A program made the translations under genes and the position numbers. A DNA stretch of 64,000 nucleotides from Dubosiella muris (GTDB lineage: Bacteria > Bacillota_I > Bacilli_A > Erysipelotrichales > Erysipelotrichaceae). How positions within the stretch are numbered: the stretch's first letter is position 1; each line of letters starts with the position of its first letter. Location of the stretch: the NCBI RefSeq assembly GCF_004793885.1, contig NZ_SRYG01000012.1:20512-84511 (forward strand), in the 5' to 3' direction. Positions 1-8,361 of this stretch are shown here, piece by piece. The notes beneath the pieces are model-generated. The model was given only the letters and a program-made list of their open reading frames with translations, had not been told where the DNA came from and did not search any database.

Positions 1-645
1 CGCAATTTGATTGCCCGGCTTGGCAACGTCAATCTGGACGCGCCGGCTCAATTCGACGAGATCAAGGAGCGGTTCGACTATCTCGAGCACCAGAAACAAG
101 ACTTGCAGGAAGCAGGCGAGCAAATTTTACACGCGATTGACGAGATGGACAAAACGATGGTGGAAAAATTCACCGAAATGTTCGACAAGATCAACGCGGA
201 GCTCGACGTCGTGTTCAAGTCGATGTTCGGCGGCGGAAAAGCGCGGCTGTCCATGGTGGATCCGCAAGACGTGCTAAATACCGGAATCGACATCGACGTC
301 CAGCCGCCCGGCAAGCTCATCAAAAACATCCAGTCGTTTTCCGGGGGCGAGAAAGCGTTGATCGCGATCAGCGTCTTGTTCGCGATCCTGAAGGCGCGGC
401 TCATTCCTTTGTGTATTTTTGACGAGGTGGAAGCGGCGCTCGACCAGGGAAACGTCGAGCGGTTCGCCCGCTACTTGTCCCATTTCCGGGACCAGTCCCA
501 GTTTATCGTGGTGACGCACCGGCCCGGGACGATGGAGCAGTGCGACACGTTGTATGGAGTCACGATGCAGCAGGATGGCGTGTCGCAAATCTTGAAAGTG
601 CTTTTGAAAGACGCTGTGTCCTACGCGCACGGCGAGGAGGAATAA
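1..645 (+). CDS. smc: Chromosome segregation protein SMC, C-terminal part (5' end outside window)
   Basis: This is the C-terminal ATPase head of SMC, which loads on DNA with ScpAB to compact and segregate the nucleoid. The reading frame is open from base 1, so the gene enters from outside the window; 214 residues are visible. Motifs seen are the end of the coiled coil running into LGNVNLDAPAQFDE, the ABC signature FSGGEKAL, Walker B LCIFDEVEAALD, and the H-loop VVTHRPGTME. The stop lies one base before the ftsY start. The smc-ftsY-ylxM order is the usual Firmicutes arrangement, and the identification is secure. Confidence 0.96.
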   Translation, partial: RNLIARLGNVNLDAPAQFDEIKERFDYLEHQKQDLQEAGEQILHAIDEMDKTMVEKFTEMFDKINAELDVVFKSMFGGGKARLSMVDPQDVLNTGIDIDVQPPGKLIKNIQSFSGGEKALIAISVLFAILKARLIPLCIFDEVEAALDQGNVERFARYLSHFRDQSQFIVVTHRPGTMEQCDTLYGVTMQQDGVSQILKVLLKDAVSYAHGEEE

Positions 646-646
646 T

Positions 647-1609
647 ATGGCTTTTTTTCAAAAAATCAAAGACGCGTTCGCGCGCAACAAAGACAAGGAT
701 AAGTATTTAAGCGGGCTGTCCCGTTCGAAAAAGACGTTCGGGGACCGGCTGCGCGCGCTTTCCAACAACTTTCACGGCATCGACGACGAGCTGCTGGAAG
801 AAATCATGATTCTCATGCTGGAAAGCGATGTCGGCATCCACACGGCGCAAAAGCTTGTGGACCAGTTCGAGAAAGAAGGTAAGAACATCAAAAACTACGA
901 TTCGATGGAAGACTACCTGATTTCGATTTTATATGATTTTTACGATCCGGAAAGCGATCCGCAAATCCGGTACAACGAGGACGGACCTACGGTGATTTTA
1001 ATGGTTGGCGTCAACGGCGCGGGAAAAACGACGACGAGCGCCAAGCTGATCGAGTACTACAAAGAGCAAGGCAAAAGCGTGGCAGTGGCCGCGGCGGACA
1101 CGTTCCGCGCCGGGGCGATCGACCAGATCGCGACTTGGGCCCAGCGCCTGGATGTGCCATGCATCAAAGGCAAGCAGGGACAGGATCCAAGCAGTGTGCT
1201 CGTGGACGCGTGCCGCTACGCCAAAGAAAACGACATCGACATCCTGATCGCCGACACGGCAGGGCGCCTTCAAAACAAGACGAATCTGATGAAGGAGTTG
1301 TCCAAGATGAACCGCGTATGCGAAAAGGAGATTCCGGGCGCGCCGCAGGAAGTGTGGCTCGTGCTCGACGCGACGACAGGCCAAAACGGCATCTCGCAGG
1401 CGAAGGAGTTTTTGGAAGCCACCAACGTGACGGGCATCATTTTGACGAAAATGGATGGCACCGCCAAAGGCGGCGTCGTCATGGCCATTCGCGACTTGCT
1501 TCATTTGCCGGTCCGCTTTTTGGGACTGGGCGAAAAACCGGCCGACTTGCGTCCGTTTGACTTGAACGCGTATTTGATCGGCATCACCAAAGGGCTGGAA
1601 GATGAATAA
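647..1609 (+). CDS. ftsY: Signal recognition particle receptor FtsY
   Basis: FtsY is the SRP receptor GTPase that docks ribosome-nascent chain complexes at the membrane for co-translational insertion. The protein has 320 residues. An N-terminal helical N domain is followed by the NG GTPase domain with G1 GVNGAGKTTT near residue 120, DTAGR near 202 and TKMDGTAKGG near 266. There is no long acidic A domain, as in many Gram-positive FtsY proteins. A GAGGAGG ribosome-binding site precedes the ATG, and the gene starts one base after the smc stop. The last eight bases overlap ylxM, so the three genes look co-transcribed and translationally coupled. Confidence 0.97.
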   Translation: MAFFQKIKDAFARNKDKDKYLSGLSRSKKTFGDRLRALSNNFHGIDDELLEEIMILMLESDVGIHTAQKLVDQFEKEGKNIKNYDSMEDYLISILYDFYDPESDPQIRYNEDGPTVILMVGVNGAGKTTTSAKLIEYYKEQGKSVAVAAADTFRAGAIDQIATWAQRLDVPCIKGKQGQDPSSVLVDACRYAKENDIDILIADTAGRLQNKTNLMKELSKMNRVCEKEIPGAPQEVWLVLDATTGQNGISQAKEFLEATNVTGIILTKMDGTAKGGVVMAIRDLLHLPVRFLGLGEKPADLRPFDLNAYLIGITKGLEDE

Positions 1610-1913
1610 TATCCAAGTCAACGATTTGATGGATGTCTATGGCTCGCTGCTCACAAGCCGCCAGCAGGAGATCATGGATTTGTATACGAAGGAGGATCTT
1701 TCGTACAGCGAGATCGCGCAGGAGCTGGGCATCTCGCGCACGGCGGTCATGGACGCGGTGCACAAGAGCGTGCAGCTATTAGAAAAATACGAAAAAAACA
1801 TCAAATTTTTACAATTCAAAACAGAAATCTATTCTATAATAGAATTGTCTGTGACATTAGAGGAATGCAAGCGCTCACTGAATGAGCTGCTCACTTTGCA
1901 ACAGGAGGAATAA
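1602..1913 (+). CDS. ylxM: YlxM-family helix-turn-helix protein
   Basis: This 103-residue protein has a sigma-70 region-4-like helix-turn-helix (LSYSEIAQELGISRTAV, about residues 28-44), matching the YlxM/p13 family. That family is normally encoded between ftsY and ffh and is thought to modulate the SRP pathway. It overlaps ftsY by eight bases. The usual next gene, ffh, is absent; acetate kinase follows after five bases. Function is inferred from family and position only. Confidence 0.88.
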   Translation: MNNIQVNDLMDVYGSLLTSRQQEIMDLYTKEDLSYSEIAQELGISRTAVMDAVHKSVQLLEKYEKNIKFLQFKTEIYSIIELSVTLEECKRSLNELLTLQQEE

Positions 1914-1918
1914 ATATT

Positions 1919-3121
1919 ATGTCAATAGTAATGAGTGTGAATGCCGGAAGCTCATCTTTGAAATTCCAGGTATTCGAAATGCCAAGCGAAAAGGTTCTTG
2001 CCAAAGGTCTTGTGGAGCGAATCGGATTGAACGATTCCGTATTCTCCATCAAAGTCGGCGATGAAAAATTCGAGGAAATCTCCAACATCCCCGATCATTC
2101 CGTAGCGGTTCAAAAACTGATCGACGCCTTGATCGAGCATGGCGTCGTCAACCGTCTTGAAGATATTGAAGCCGTAGGACACCGGATGGTGCATGGCGGC
2201 GAGTTCTACTCGGATTCCGTGAAAGCAAGCGACGAGGCCGAAGAGAAATTCGAAGCGTGCATCCCGCTGGCTCCGCTCCACAATCCGGCTGGTCTTGTAG
2301 GCTACCGCTCGTTTAAGGAGGCGCTTCCAAACGCGAGCCACACGTTCGTGTTCGACACCGCGTTCCACCAGTCGATGCCGGAGGAAAACTTCATCTATCC
2401 GATCCCTTACAAGTTTTATGAAGAAGACCATATCCGCCGGTACGGAATGCATGGAACGAGCCACAAATACCTCGTGGAACGTCTGGCCGAAATCGAAGGA
2501 AAGCCAGTGGACAAAATGAACATCATCACGTGCCATCTTGGAAACGGCGCGTCCATTACCGCGATCAAAGACGGAAAATCGCTGAAGACGTCGATGGGAT
2601 TCACACCGCTGGCCGGCGTGATGATGGGAACGCGTTCGGGCGACATCGACCCGGCGATCCTGATCTTCCTTCAAAACAAATACGGGTATACGGCAGCCGA
2701 ACTTGATGATATTTTGAACAAACAGTCCGGTATGCTCGGCTTGTCGGGCATTTCGTCGGATTCGCGCGATATCGAAGACGGCATCAAGGCCGGCAACGAG
2801 CGCGCCATCCTGACGGAAAAAGTGTACGTCAACCGCATCATCGAGACGATTGGCGGCTACTTCGCGCTGATGGGCGGCTGCGACGCCATCGTGTTCGCCG
2901 GCGGAATCGGTGAAAACGCTATCGACATCCGGGAACACGTTTGCGAAGGAATCGAGTGTCTGGGCGTGAAATTTGACGCGGCGAAAAACAACGTGCGCGG
3001 CAAGGAAGCCTTGATTTCGGCGCCGGATTCGAAAATCGCGGTTTGGGTCATCCCGACAAACGAAGAGGTCATGCTCGCGCGCGACGCATACAAGGATCTC
3101 ACCCATGGAAACGATCAATAA
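1919..3121 (+). CDS. ackA: Acetate kinase
   Basis: Acetate kinase converts acetyl phosphate and ADP to acetate and ATP, the ATP-yielding last step of acetate fermentation. The 400-residue length is typical. Visible motifs are N-terminal VNAGSSSLKFQ, GHRMVHGG, FDTAFHQSMP, the nucleotide-binding segment CHLGNGAS, and GGIGEN near residue 329. A strong GGAGGA site lies just upstream of the ATG. The 3' end overlaps nrnA by 17 bases. No phosphotransacetylase gene is in the window. Confidence 0.97.
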   Translation: MSIVMSVNAGSSSLKFQVFEMPSEKVLAKGLVERIGLNDSVFSIKVGDEKFEEISNIPDHSVAVQKLIDALIEHGVVNRLEDIEAVGHRMVHGGEFYSDSVKASDEAEEKFEACIPLAPLHNPAGLVGYRSFKEALPNASHTFVFDTAFHQSMPEENFIYPIPYKFYEEDHIRRYGMHGTSHKYLVERLAEIEGKPVDKMNIITCHLGNGASITAIKDGKSLKTSMGFTPLAGVMMGTRSGDIDPAILIFLQNKYGYTAAELDDILNKQSGMLGLSGISSDSRDIEDGIKAGNERAILTEKVYVNRIIETIGGYFALMGGCDAIVFAGGIGENAIDIREHVCEGIECLGVKFDAAKNNVRGKEALISAPDSKIAVWVIPTNEEVMLARDAYKDLTHGNDQ

Positions 3122-4058
3122 GATCGCCGAAGCCATCGAACAGGCGGACACGATTTGTATTTTCCGCCACCAGTTCCCGGATCAGGACGCGATCGGCTCG
3201 CAAATGGGGTTGAAAACCGCGCTGCAAAGCTTGTATCCAAAAAAGAAAGTGCTGGCGCTTGGAACGATGAGCGTCGACGGGATCGTGATGGACACAGCCG
3301 ACGACGCCACGATTCAAAACGCGCTGGCCATCGTGCTGGACACGGCCAACCAAGCCCGCATCGACGACGACCGGGCCTTGCGCGCCGCGCAGGTGATTCG
3401 AATCGACCACCATGTTCCGGTCGAAACGATGGGGCAAACCGAGTGGATCGACCAGGACGCCTCAGCGACGTGCGAACTCGTCGCGTTGTATTTTCAAGCC
3501 CGCCATCAGACCATCCCGGCGAACGCGGCCCAGTATTTATACGAGGGGCTAATCGCCGACAACATCCGGTTCACAACGAGCAACACCCGTCCGGAATCGT
3601 TTGAGGCGGGACGGTACCTGGTAGAGCAGGGCGCCGATGTGCAGCGGGCCAACGAGCACAACTTCGCGATTACGCTGCCGGAGTTTTATTACGAAAACCG
3701 GGTTCGCGAACGCGCCCGGTTCGAAAAGGGCGCGCTGACATCCATCCTGTCCATCGAGGACTATGAGCGCTGCCATTTGACATTCGCACAAGCCAAGGAT
3801 AAAGTCTACGCTTTGTCCAATATCGAAGAAGTGAAGGTTTGGGCGTTGTTTACGGAAAAAACGCCGGGAATCTACAACGCGTCGCTTCGAGCCAAAACGC
3901 TCGATATCCGTCAAATCGCGACCCGTTTTGGCGGCGGGGGCCACGCCTGCGCTTCCGGAATCAAAGATCTGCGGCTCGAGCAAGTGGAGGAAATCATTCA
4001 TCAGCTTGTGGCGCTGGCGCAGGAAAACGAAGAAGAGAACTGCGAGAGGTCTGTATAG
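3105..4058 (+). CDS. nrnA: Bifunctional oligoribonuclease / pAp phosphatase (NrnA, DHH family)
   Basis: NrnA degrades very short RNA oligonucleotides and dephosphorylates pAp. The 317-residue protein has the DHH phosphoesterase layout: FPDQDAIGS near residues 25-33, a central Asp, IDHH near residue 100, and the DHHA1 substrate-binding motif GGGGHACASG near residue 276. It overlaps the end of ackA by 17 bases. Its stop codon sits in the loop of an intrinsic terminator. Next comes dnaE, as in Bacillus, where nrnA and dnaE are also close. Confidence 0.94.
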   Translation: METINKIAEAIEQADTICIFRHQFPDQDAIGSQMGLKTALQSLYPKKKVLALGTMSVDGIVMDTADDATIQNALAIVLDTANQARIDDDRALRAAQVIRIDHHVPVETMGQTEWIDQDASATCELVALYFQARHQTIPANAAQYLYEGLIADNIRFTTSNTRPESFEAGRYLVEQGADVQRANEHNFAITLPEFYYENRVRERARFEKGALTSILSIEDYERCHLTFAQAKDKVYALSNIEEVKVWALFTEKTPGIYNASLRAKTLDIRQIATRFGGGGHACASGIKDLRLEQVEEIIHQLVALAQENEEENCERSV

Positions 4059-4069
4059 ACCTCTTTTTT
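4045..4069 (+). terminator. Intrinsic terminator of the smc-nrnA run
   Basis: A perfect 8-bp stem (AGAGGTCT/AGACCTCT) with a 4-nt loop is followed by six T. The nrnA stop codon at 4056-4058 overlaps the loop and stem. Confidence 0.92.
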
Positions 4070-4081
4070 GTGCAGAAATTA

Positions 4082-4090
4082 TGCTAAAAT
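4082..4090 (+). promoter_or_regulatory. Extended -10 promoter of dnaE (leaderless)
   Basis: TGCTAAAAT is an extended -10 ending six bases before the dnaE ATG at 4097. That places the expected transcription start on or next to the A of the start codon. No good -35 and no Shine-Dalgarno sequence is visible. Confidence 0.65.
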
Positions 4091-4096
4091 GAAAGT

Positions 4097-7000
4097 ATGA
4101 TTCATTTACACACACAAAGCGCCTTCTCGCTGCTGCAATCGCCGATTCGAATCGAGCAGCTCGTAAAAAAGGCTAAAATGGAACAAAAAAAATACGTGGC
4201 GCTCACCGACCGGAACGTGTTGTTTGGCGTGCCGGCGTTTTTGCGCGCCTGCAAGCAGTATGACATCGCTCCGATCGTTGGCCTGGAAGTGGAAGCGTCG
4301 GTTGGCGAAACGGAAAAGATTGGATTTGTCATTCTTGCCAAAAACAACGAAGGACTCGCCAGCCTGTATCAAATCTCCGCGCTGGCTTCAAGGAAAGAGC
4401 CGACCTTGGACGAGCTGGCCGCGCTGCAGGCGGGGTGCGCGTTGATCACGTATGGCGACAACGACGCGCTGGAAGCCGCGCTGGAGCAAAACGACGAAAA
4501 ACAACTTGTCGCCTGGCTGCGACGGATTCAAGACGCGTTCGAGGATTTGACCATCGCAATCGCGATGAACGATTCCCGCTACCGTGCCAACTTGAATGGA
4601 ACGCTGCGCGACACGGCCAGGCGCTGCGGCTTACCGACCGTGGCGTTGTCCAGGGTGCTCTATTTGGAAGAAAACGAAGTGGAGGATCTCAAGGTGCTGC
4701 GCGCTATTGAAAAGCAGACGACGATTGAGGACCCGGCGCTGCTCGTGTCGTACGGGCGCTATTTTCGAACGGACGCGGAAATGGAGCGGCTGTATGAGCA
4801 GGCCGATTTGGAAATGACGGAGCAAATCGCGGCGCGCTGTCATTTGACGGAGCCATTCGCGCAAAGCCAGCTGCCGGTATTCGAAAACAAGCTGGGAATC
4901 GACTCGCGTTCGTATTTGATCAAGCTGTGCAAAGCCGGACTGGCCAAGCGCCTGAACGGGCGCATGGATCCGGTTTATGTGCAACGTCTGGAATACGAGC
5001 TGTCCGTCATCACCTCCATGGAGTTCACGGATTATTTTTTAATTGTGTACGACATGATCCGGTTTGCCCGCAGCCGGAAAATTTTAGTTGGTCCGGGGCG
5101 TGGCAGCGCCGCCGGCTCGCTGGTGGCGTATTGTTTAGGCATTACGCACATCGACCCGATACAAAACCACTTGCTGTTTGAACGCTTCCTCAATCCCGAA
5201 CGAATTTCAATGCCGGATATCGACACGGATTTTCCAGACGACCGCCGCGAGGAGGTCATCGCCTACCTGGTTGAAAAATACGGGATCGACCACGTTTCGC
5301 AAATCATCACGTTTTCGAATTTAAAAGCGAAACAGGTGCTGCGCGATGTGGGAAAGACGTTTGGCTATCCAAGCCGGGAACTGGACCAAATCACGTCGCT
5401 CATTCCTTCCATCCAGGGCGTTCCGATGACGCTGCAAGGCGCCTATGAAGGCGTGCCGGCGTTTCGGAAGATGGTGGAATCGCATTCGAAATGGAAACGC
5501 TTGTTCGCGCAGGCACGCAGGCTGGAAGGGCTGCCGCGCCACACCTCGGTGCACGCGGCCGGCATCGTGCTGAGCCGCAAAAAGATTTTGGATGTGTGTC
5601 CGCTTTTTGAAATCGAGGGCGGATTACACGCGGTCCAGTACACGATGGAAAACCTGGAACCGCTCGGGCTGATCAAGATGGATGTGCTCGCATTGCGCAA
5701 CCTGACGACGATTGACCGGATCTTGCGCGCGATCGAGAAAGCCGGGAAAGGCTGGCTCGAAATTTTCAAGCTTCCGCAAGACGACGCGAAAACGTACGAG
5801 CTGCTGGCCCAGGCCGATACGGTGGGTGTGTTCCAGTTCGAGGGGGACGGAATCAAGGCGCTGCTAAAAAAGGTGAAGCCGCGCACGTTCGCGGACATCT
5901 CGGTCACACTGGCGTTGTACAGACCGGGCCCAATGGAAAACATTCCGTTGTATTTGAAGCAGCGGGAACATCCGGAAACGATCCGCTACGCCCATCCGCT
6001 GCTGGAGCCGATTTTAAAGGAAACGTATGGCGTCATGATTTATCAGGAGCAAATCATGCAAATCGCCCAGGTCGTTGGGAAAATGACGCTCGCTCAGGCC
6101 GACAGTTTGCGCAAGGCGATGTCGAAAAAGAAAAAGGACGTCATGGAGTCGTACCGGACGACGTTTTTGAACGGGGCGATGGCCCAGGGCATTGAGAAGC
6201 CGGTGGCGGAAGGCATTTTCGAGACGATGGAACAGTTCGCCAAGTACGGCTTCAACAAGTCGCACTCGTACGCGTATTCTATCGTGGCGTACATCATGGC
6301 GTATTTAAAGGCGAATTATCCATTGTATTTTTATCAAAGCCTGCTCAACAGCGTGATCGGGGCGTCGGAAAAAAGCGCCGAGTACATTTACGAGTGCACG
6401 AAGCGGAACGTGCCGATCCTGCCCGCCAGCGTGCTGCGCTCCGAAGAAGGGTATGTGATCGAGGGTAACGCGCTTCGCATGCCGCTGCAAGTGCTCAAGG
6501 GCATTGGCAAAAGCGTGTATCCGAAAATCATCGAGGAACGCAAAAAAAGGGAGTTCGCGGACGTGTTCGAATGCATGACCCGGCTAAACGCCGTCAAGGT
6601 CGGGGAAGGCGCGATCCGGATCCTCATTGACGGGGGCGCGTTTGACGAGTTTGGAATCAACCGCGTCACGTTGCGGGAAAACCTCGCCCAGATTTGGAAC
6701 TACGCCCGGATCGTCAAGGTGGAGGACGCCGACGAGATTCGCTTCGACTTCTCGATCGCCTCCAAGCCGAATTTGACGCGCTACGAGGAACGGCCGTTTG
6801 AAAAAGCGCAACGGGAGCGGGACGTGTATGGCTTTTATTTAAGCGAGCATCCGATTCGAACGCTGCGCAACCGCCGCTATCAAAACGTGCCTACGCTGGC
6901 GCAAATGGAGCATCAGCTCGGCTATGTCAAAGCGCTTGTCCGTGTCGTGCGGGTGAAGCCGCACAAAACCAAGCGCGGGGACATGATGGCGTTTGTCAAC

Positions 7001-7171
7001 ATCGAGGACGAGTCGCGGACCAGCGAGGCCGTCGTCATGCCCAAGCTGTTTGAGCGCGTCAAAGACGAACTCAAGCCGGGGGCGTTGCTGGTGCTGGAGG
7101 GAAAGAAGGAAAAAGAGGATTCGATTCTCGCCAACCGGATCACCCTGGTCGTTTTATCGCCGGAAAGCTAG
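4097..7171 (+). CDS. dnaE: DNA polymerase III alpha subunit DnaE
   Basis: This is a DnaE-type replicative polymerase of 1024 residues, the short form that works beside PolC in Firmicutes and extends primers. It has an N-terminal PHP domain (MIHLHTQSAFSLLQSP), the polymerase catalytic motif PDIDTDFPDDRR near residue 372 with the third acidic residue in IKMDVLALRN near 527, a helix-hairpin-helix region, and a C-terminal OB fold. No proofreading exonuclease domain is inserted, so it is not PolC. There is no ribosome-binding site; the ATG lies six bases after an extended -10, which suggests a leaderless mRNA. Confidence 0.97.
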   Translation: MIHLHTQSAFSLLQSPIRIEQLVKKAKMEQKKYVALTDRNVLFGVPAFLRACKQYDIAPIVGLEVEASVGETEKIGFVILAKNNEGLASLYQISALASRKEPTLDELAALQAGCALITYGDNDALEAALEQNDEKQLVAWLRRIQDAFEDLTIAIAMNDSRYRANLNGTLRDTARRCGLPTVALSRVLYLEENEVEDLKVLRAIEKQTTIEDPALLVSYGRYFRTDAEMERLYEQADLEMTEQIAARCHLTEPFAQSQLPVFENKLGIDSRSYLIKLCKAGLAKRLNGRMDPVYVQRLEYELSVITSMEFTDYFLIVYDMIRFARSRKILVGPGRGSAAGSLVAYCLGITHIDPIQNHLLFERFLNPERISMPDIDTDFPDDRREEVIAYLVEKYGIDHVSQIITFSNLKAKQVLRDVGKTFGYPSRELDQITSLIPSIQGVPMTLQGAYEGVPAFRKMVESHSKWKRLFAQARRLEGLPRHTSVHAAGIVLSRKKILDVCPLFEIEGGLHAVQYTMENLEPLGLIKMDVLALRNLTTIDRILRAIEKAGKGWLEIFKLPQDDAKTYELLAQADTVGVFQFEGDGIKALLKKVKPRTFADISVTLALYRPGPMENIPLYLKQREHPETIRYAHPLLEPILKETYGVMIYQEQIMQIAQVVGKMTLAQADSLRKAMSKKKKDVMESYRTTFLNGAMAQGIEKPVAEGIFETMEQFAKYGFNKSHSYAYSIVAYIMAYLKANYPLYFYQSLLNSVIGASEKSAEYIYECTKRNVPILPASVLRSEEGYVIEGNALRMPLQVLKGIGKSVYPKIIEERKKREFADVFECMTRLNAVKVGEGAIRILIDGGAFDEFGINRVTLRENLAQIWNYARIVKVEDADEIRFDFSIASKPNLTRYEERPFEKAQRERDVYGFYLSEHPIRTLRNRRYQNVPTLAQMEHQLGYVKALVRVVRVKPHKTKRGDMMAFVNIEDESRTSEAVVMPKLFERVKDELKPGALLVLEGKKEKEDSILANRITLVVLSPES

Positions 7172-7191
7172 GAAATTTTCCAAATTTCCAG

Positions 7192-7220
7192 TTGCATCCG
7201 CCGCCTTGGTTTTGTATAAT
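7192..7220 (+). promoter_or_regulatory. Promoter of rplU-prp-rpmA
   Basis: TTGCAT, a 17-bp spacer and a perfect TATAAT. Transcription should start near 7227 and produce a leader of about 105 bases. Confidence 0.88.
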
Positions 7221-7226
7221 ACTTTC

Positions 7227-7317
7227 GTTGCAGACTGTTGAAGGTATTGCAACCGCCCAGAAAAGGTTCAAGCCGAGAAATCGCACCTTGATGGCGAGTC
7301 TCACAATTAGAAATGAC
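7227..7317 (+). promoter_or_regulatory. Probable ribosomal protein L21 leader RNA
   Basis: This 5' untranslated stretch lies between a consensus promoter and rplU. It contains complementary segments (TTCAAG with CTTGA, AACC with GGTT), then the AGGAGG site at 7318-7323. Firmicutes rplU operons often carry an autoregulatory L21 leader in this position. The match rests on position and foldability; no covariance model was run. Confidence 0.45.
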
Positions 7318-7331
7318 AGGAGGTGCATGGA

Positions 7332-7634
7332 ATGTACGCAATTATTGAAACAGGCGGAAAGCAGATCAAAGTGGAAAAAGACAGTGTGATCTTTGTTGAA
7401 AAAATCAATGCCAGCGAAGGAGATACTGTTGAATTCGATAAAGTTCTGTTCGCGGATGGAAAAATCGGTCATCCTTTCATCGAAGGAGCAAAAGTGACTG
7501 GTGTCGTTGAAAAACAAGGAAAAGGCAAGAAGATCACGATCGTGAAATACAAGCCGAAAAAATCCTCGACACGCCGCAAACAAGGACATCGTCAGCCTTA
7601 TACGCAAATCAAGATCGAGTCCATCGAGGCGTAG
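7332..7634 (+). CDS. rplU: 50S ribosomal protein L21
   Basis: L21 binds 23S rRNA in the large subunit. The sequence begins [17 protein letters not shown] and has the C-terminal [16 protein letters not shown] signature typical of L21; length is 100 residues. The ATG at 7332 is chosen over an in-frame GTG at 7323 because AGGAGG at 7318-7323 lies 8 bases before it and the family begins at this Met. It is the first gene of the classic rplU-prp-rpmA operon. Confidence 0.97.
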   Translation: MYAIIETGGKQIKVEKDSVIFVEKINASEGDTVEFDKVLFADGKIGHPFIEGAKVTGVVEKQGKGKKITIVKYKPKKSSTRRKQGHRQPYTQIKIESIEA

Positions 7635-7637
7635 GTC

Positions 7638-7952
7638 ATGGTAAAGATTCGTATATCTACCCATCATAAAGATATACAAAACATTGATATAAAAGGTCAC
7701 GCGATGGCGGGCGAATACGGACAGGACGTCGTATGCGCCGGAATCTCAAGCATTGTGTTTGGCGCGATGAACGCGCTGGACACGTTGTTTCCTGAATTCT
7801 GTGATTTCACCGTCGACGATGACCGCATCGGGATTTATGTCAAGCGATCCAGCGATTCGCTTCAGCTTGTGCTTCGGGCCGTGGTCCTTCAGCTCAAAAC
7901 GATAGAGGAATCGTATTCCGATAAACTCAAATTCACTAGGAAAGAGGTGTGA
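7638..7952 (+). CDS. prp: Ribosomal-processing cysteine protease Prp
   Basis: Prp removes the N-terminal extension of ribosomal protein L27 in Firmicutes and related groups. The 104-residue protein shows the catalytic His in [11 protein letters not shown] near residue 20 and the catalytic Cys in VVCAGIS near residue 32. It sits between rplU and rpmA, and the downstream L27 has the matching cleavage site (DIQFF before ASKKG), so enzyme and substrate are encoded side by side. The stop overlaps the region upstream of the rpmA start. Confidence 0.95.
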   Translation: MVKIRISTHHKDIQNIDIKGHAMAGEYGQDVVCAGISSIVFGAMNALDTLFPEFCDFTVDDDRIGIYVKRSSDSLQLVLRAVVLQLKTIEESYSDKLKFTRKEV

Positions 7953-7954
7953 TC

Positions 7955-8239
7955 ATGCGTTTTACATTAGATATTCAGTTTTTCGCTTCTAAAAAGGGAG
8001 TAGGTTCGACAAAGAACGGTCGTGATTCCCATTCGAAACGTCTTGGTGCCAAACTGGCCGATGGTCAAAAATGCCATGCCGGAAGCATCATTTATCGTCA
8101 GCGCGGAACGAAGATCCATCCGGGTAAAAACGTAGGCCGTGGGGGCGACGACACATTGTTCGCAACGGTAAACGGTGTCGTAAAATACGAACGGTTGGGA
8201 AAGAAGAAAAAACAAGTTTCTGTTTACCCAGAAGCGTAA
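7955..8239 (+). CDS. rpmA: 50S ribosomal protein L27 (with cleavable N-terminus)
   Basis: L27 reaches the peptidyl-transferase centre through its N-terminus. The protein starts [20 protein letters not shown]: an extension of ten residues ending in FF, then the mature ASKKG start, which is the Prp processing site. It is 94 residues long and ends in a basic KKKKQVSV tail. The ATG at 7955 follows AAAGAGGT; an in-frame GTG at 7949 is too close to that site. An intrinsic terminator follows. Confidence 0.97.
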   Translation: MRFTLDIQFFASKKGVGSTKNGRDSHSKRLGAKLADGQKCHAGSIIYRQRGTKIHPGKNVGRGGDDTLFATVNGVVKYERLGKKKKQVSVYPEA

Positions 8240-8245
8240 ACATGC

Positions 8246-8277
8246 AGAGGCCGCGAGGTCTCTCTTTTTTTCTTTTA
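8246..8277 (+). terminator. Intrinsic terminator after rpmA
   Basis: A 7-bp stem AGAGGCC/GGTCTCT (one G-T pair) is followed by a T-rich run. Confidence 0.87.
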
Positions 8278-8334
8278 AAAATCACTTCCGCGGCCAAAAA
8301 AGTCAAGGGGGTCGTTTTTCTTTTTTGAAAAACG

Positions 8335-8340
8335 TATAAT
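8335..8340 (+). promoter_or_regulatory. -10 box of the obg promoter
   Basis: A perfect TATAAT lies 21 bases before the obg ATG. The -35 region is poor, so only the -10 is annotated. GGAGG precedes the start codon. Confidence 0.6.
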
Positions 8341-8361
8341 AAAACCAATGGAGGCATTCCA

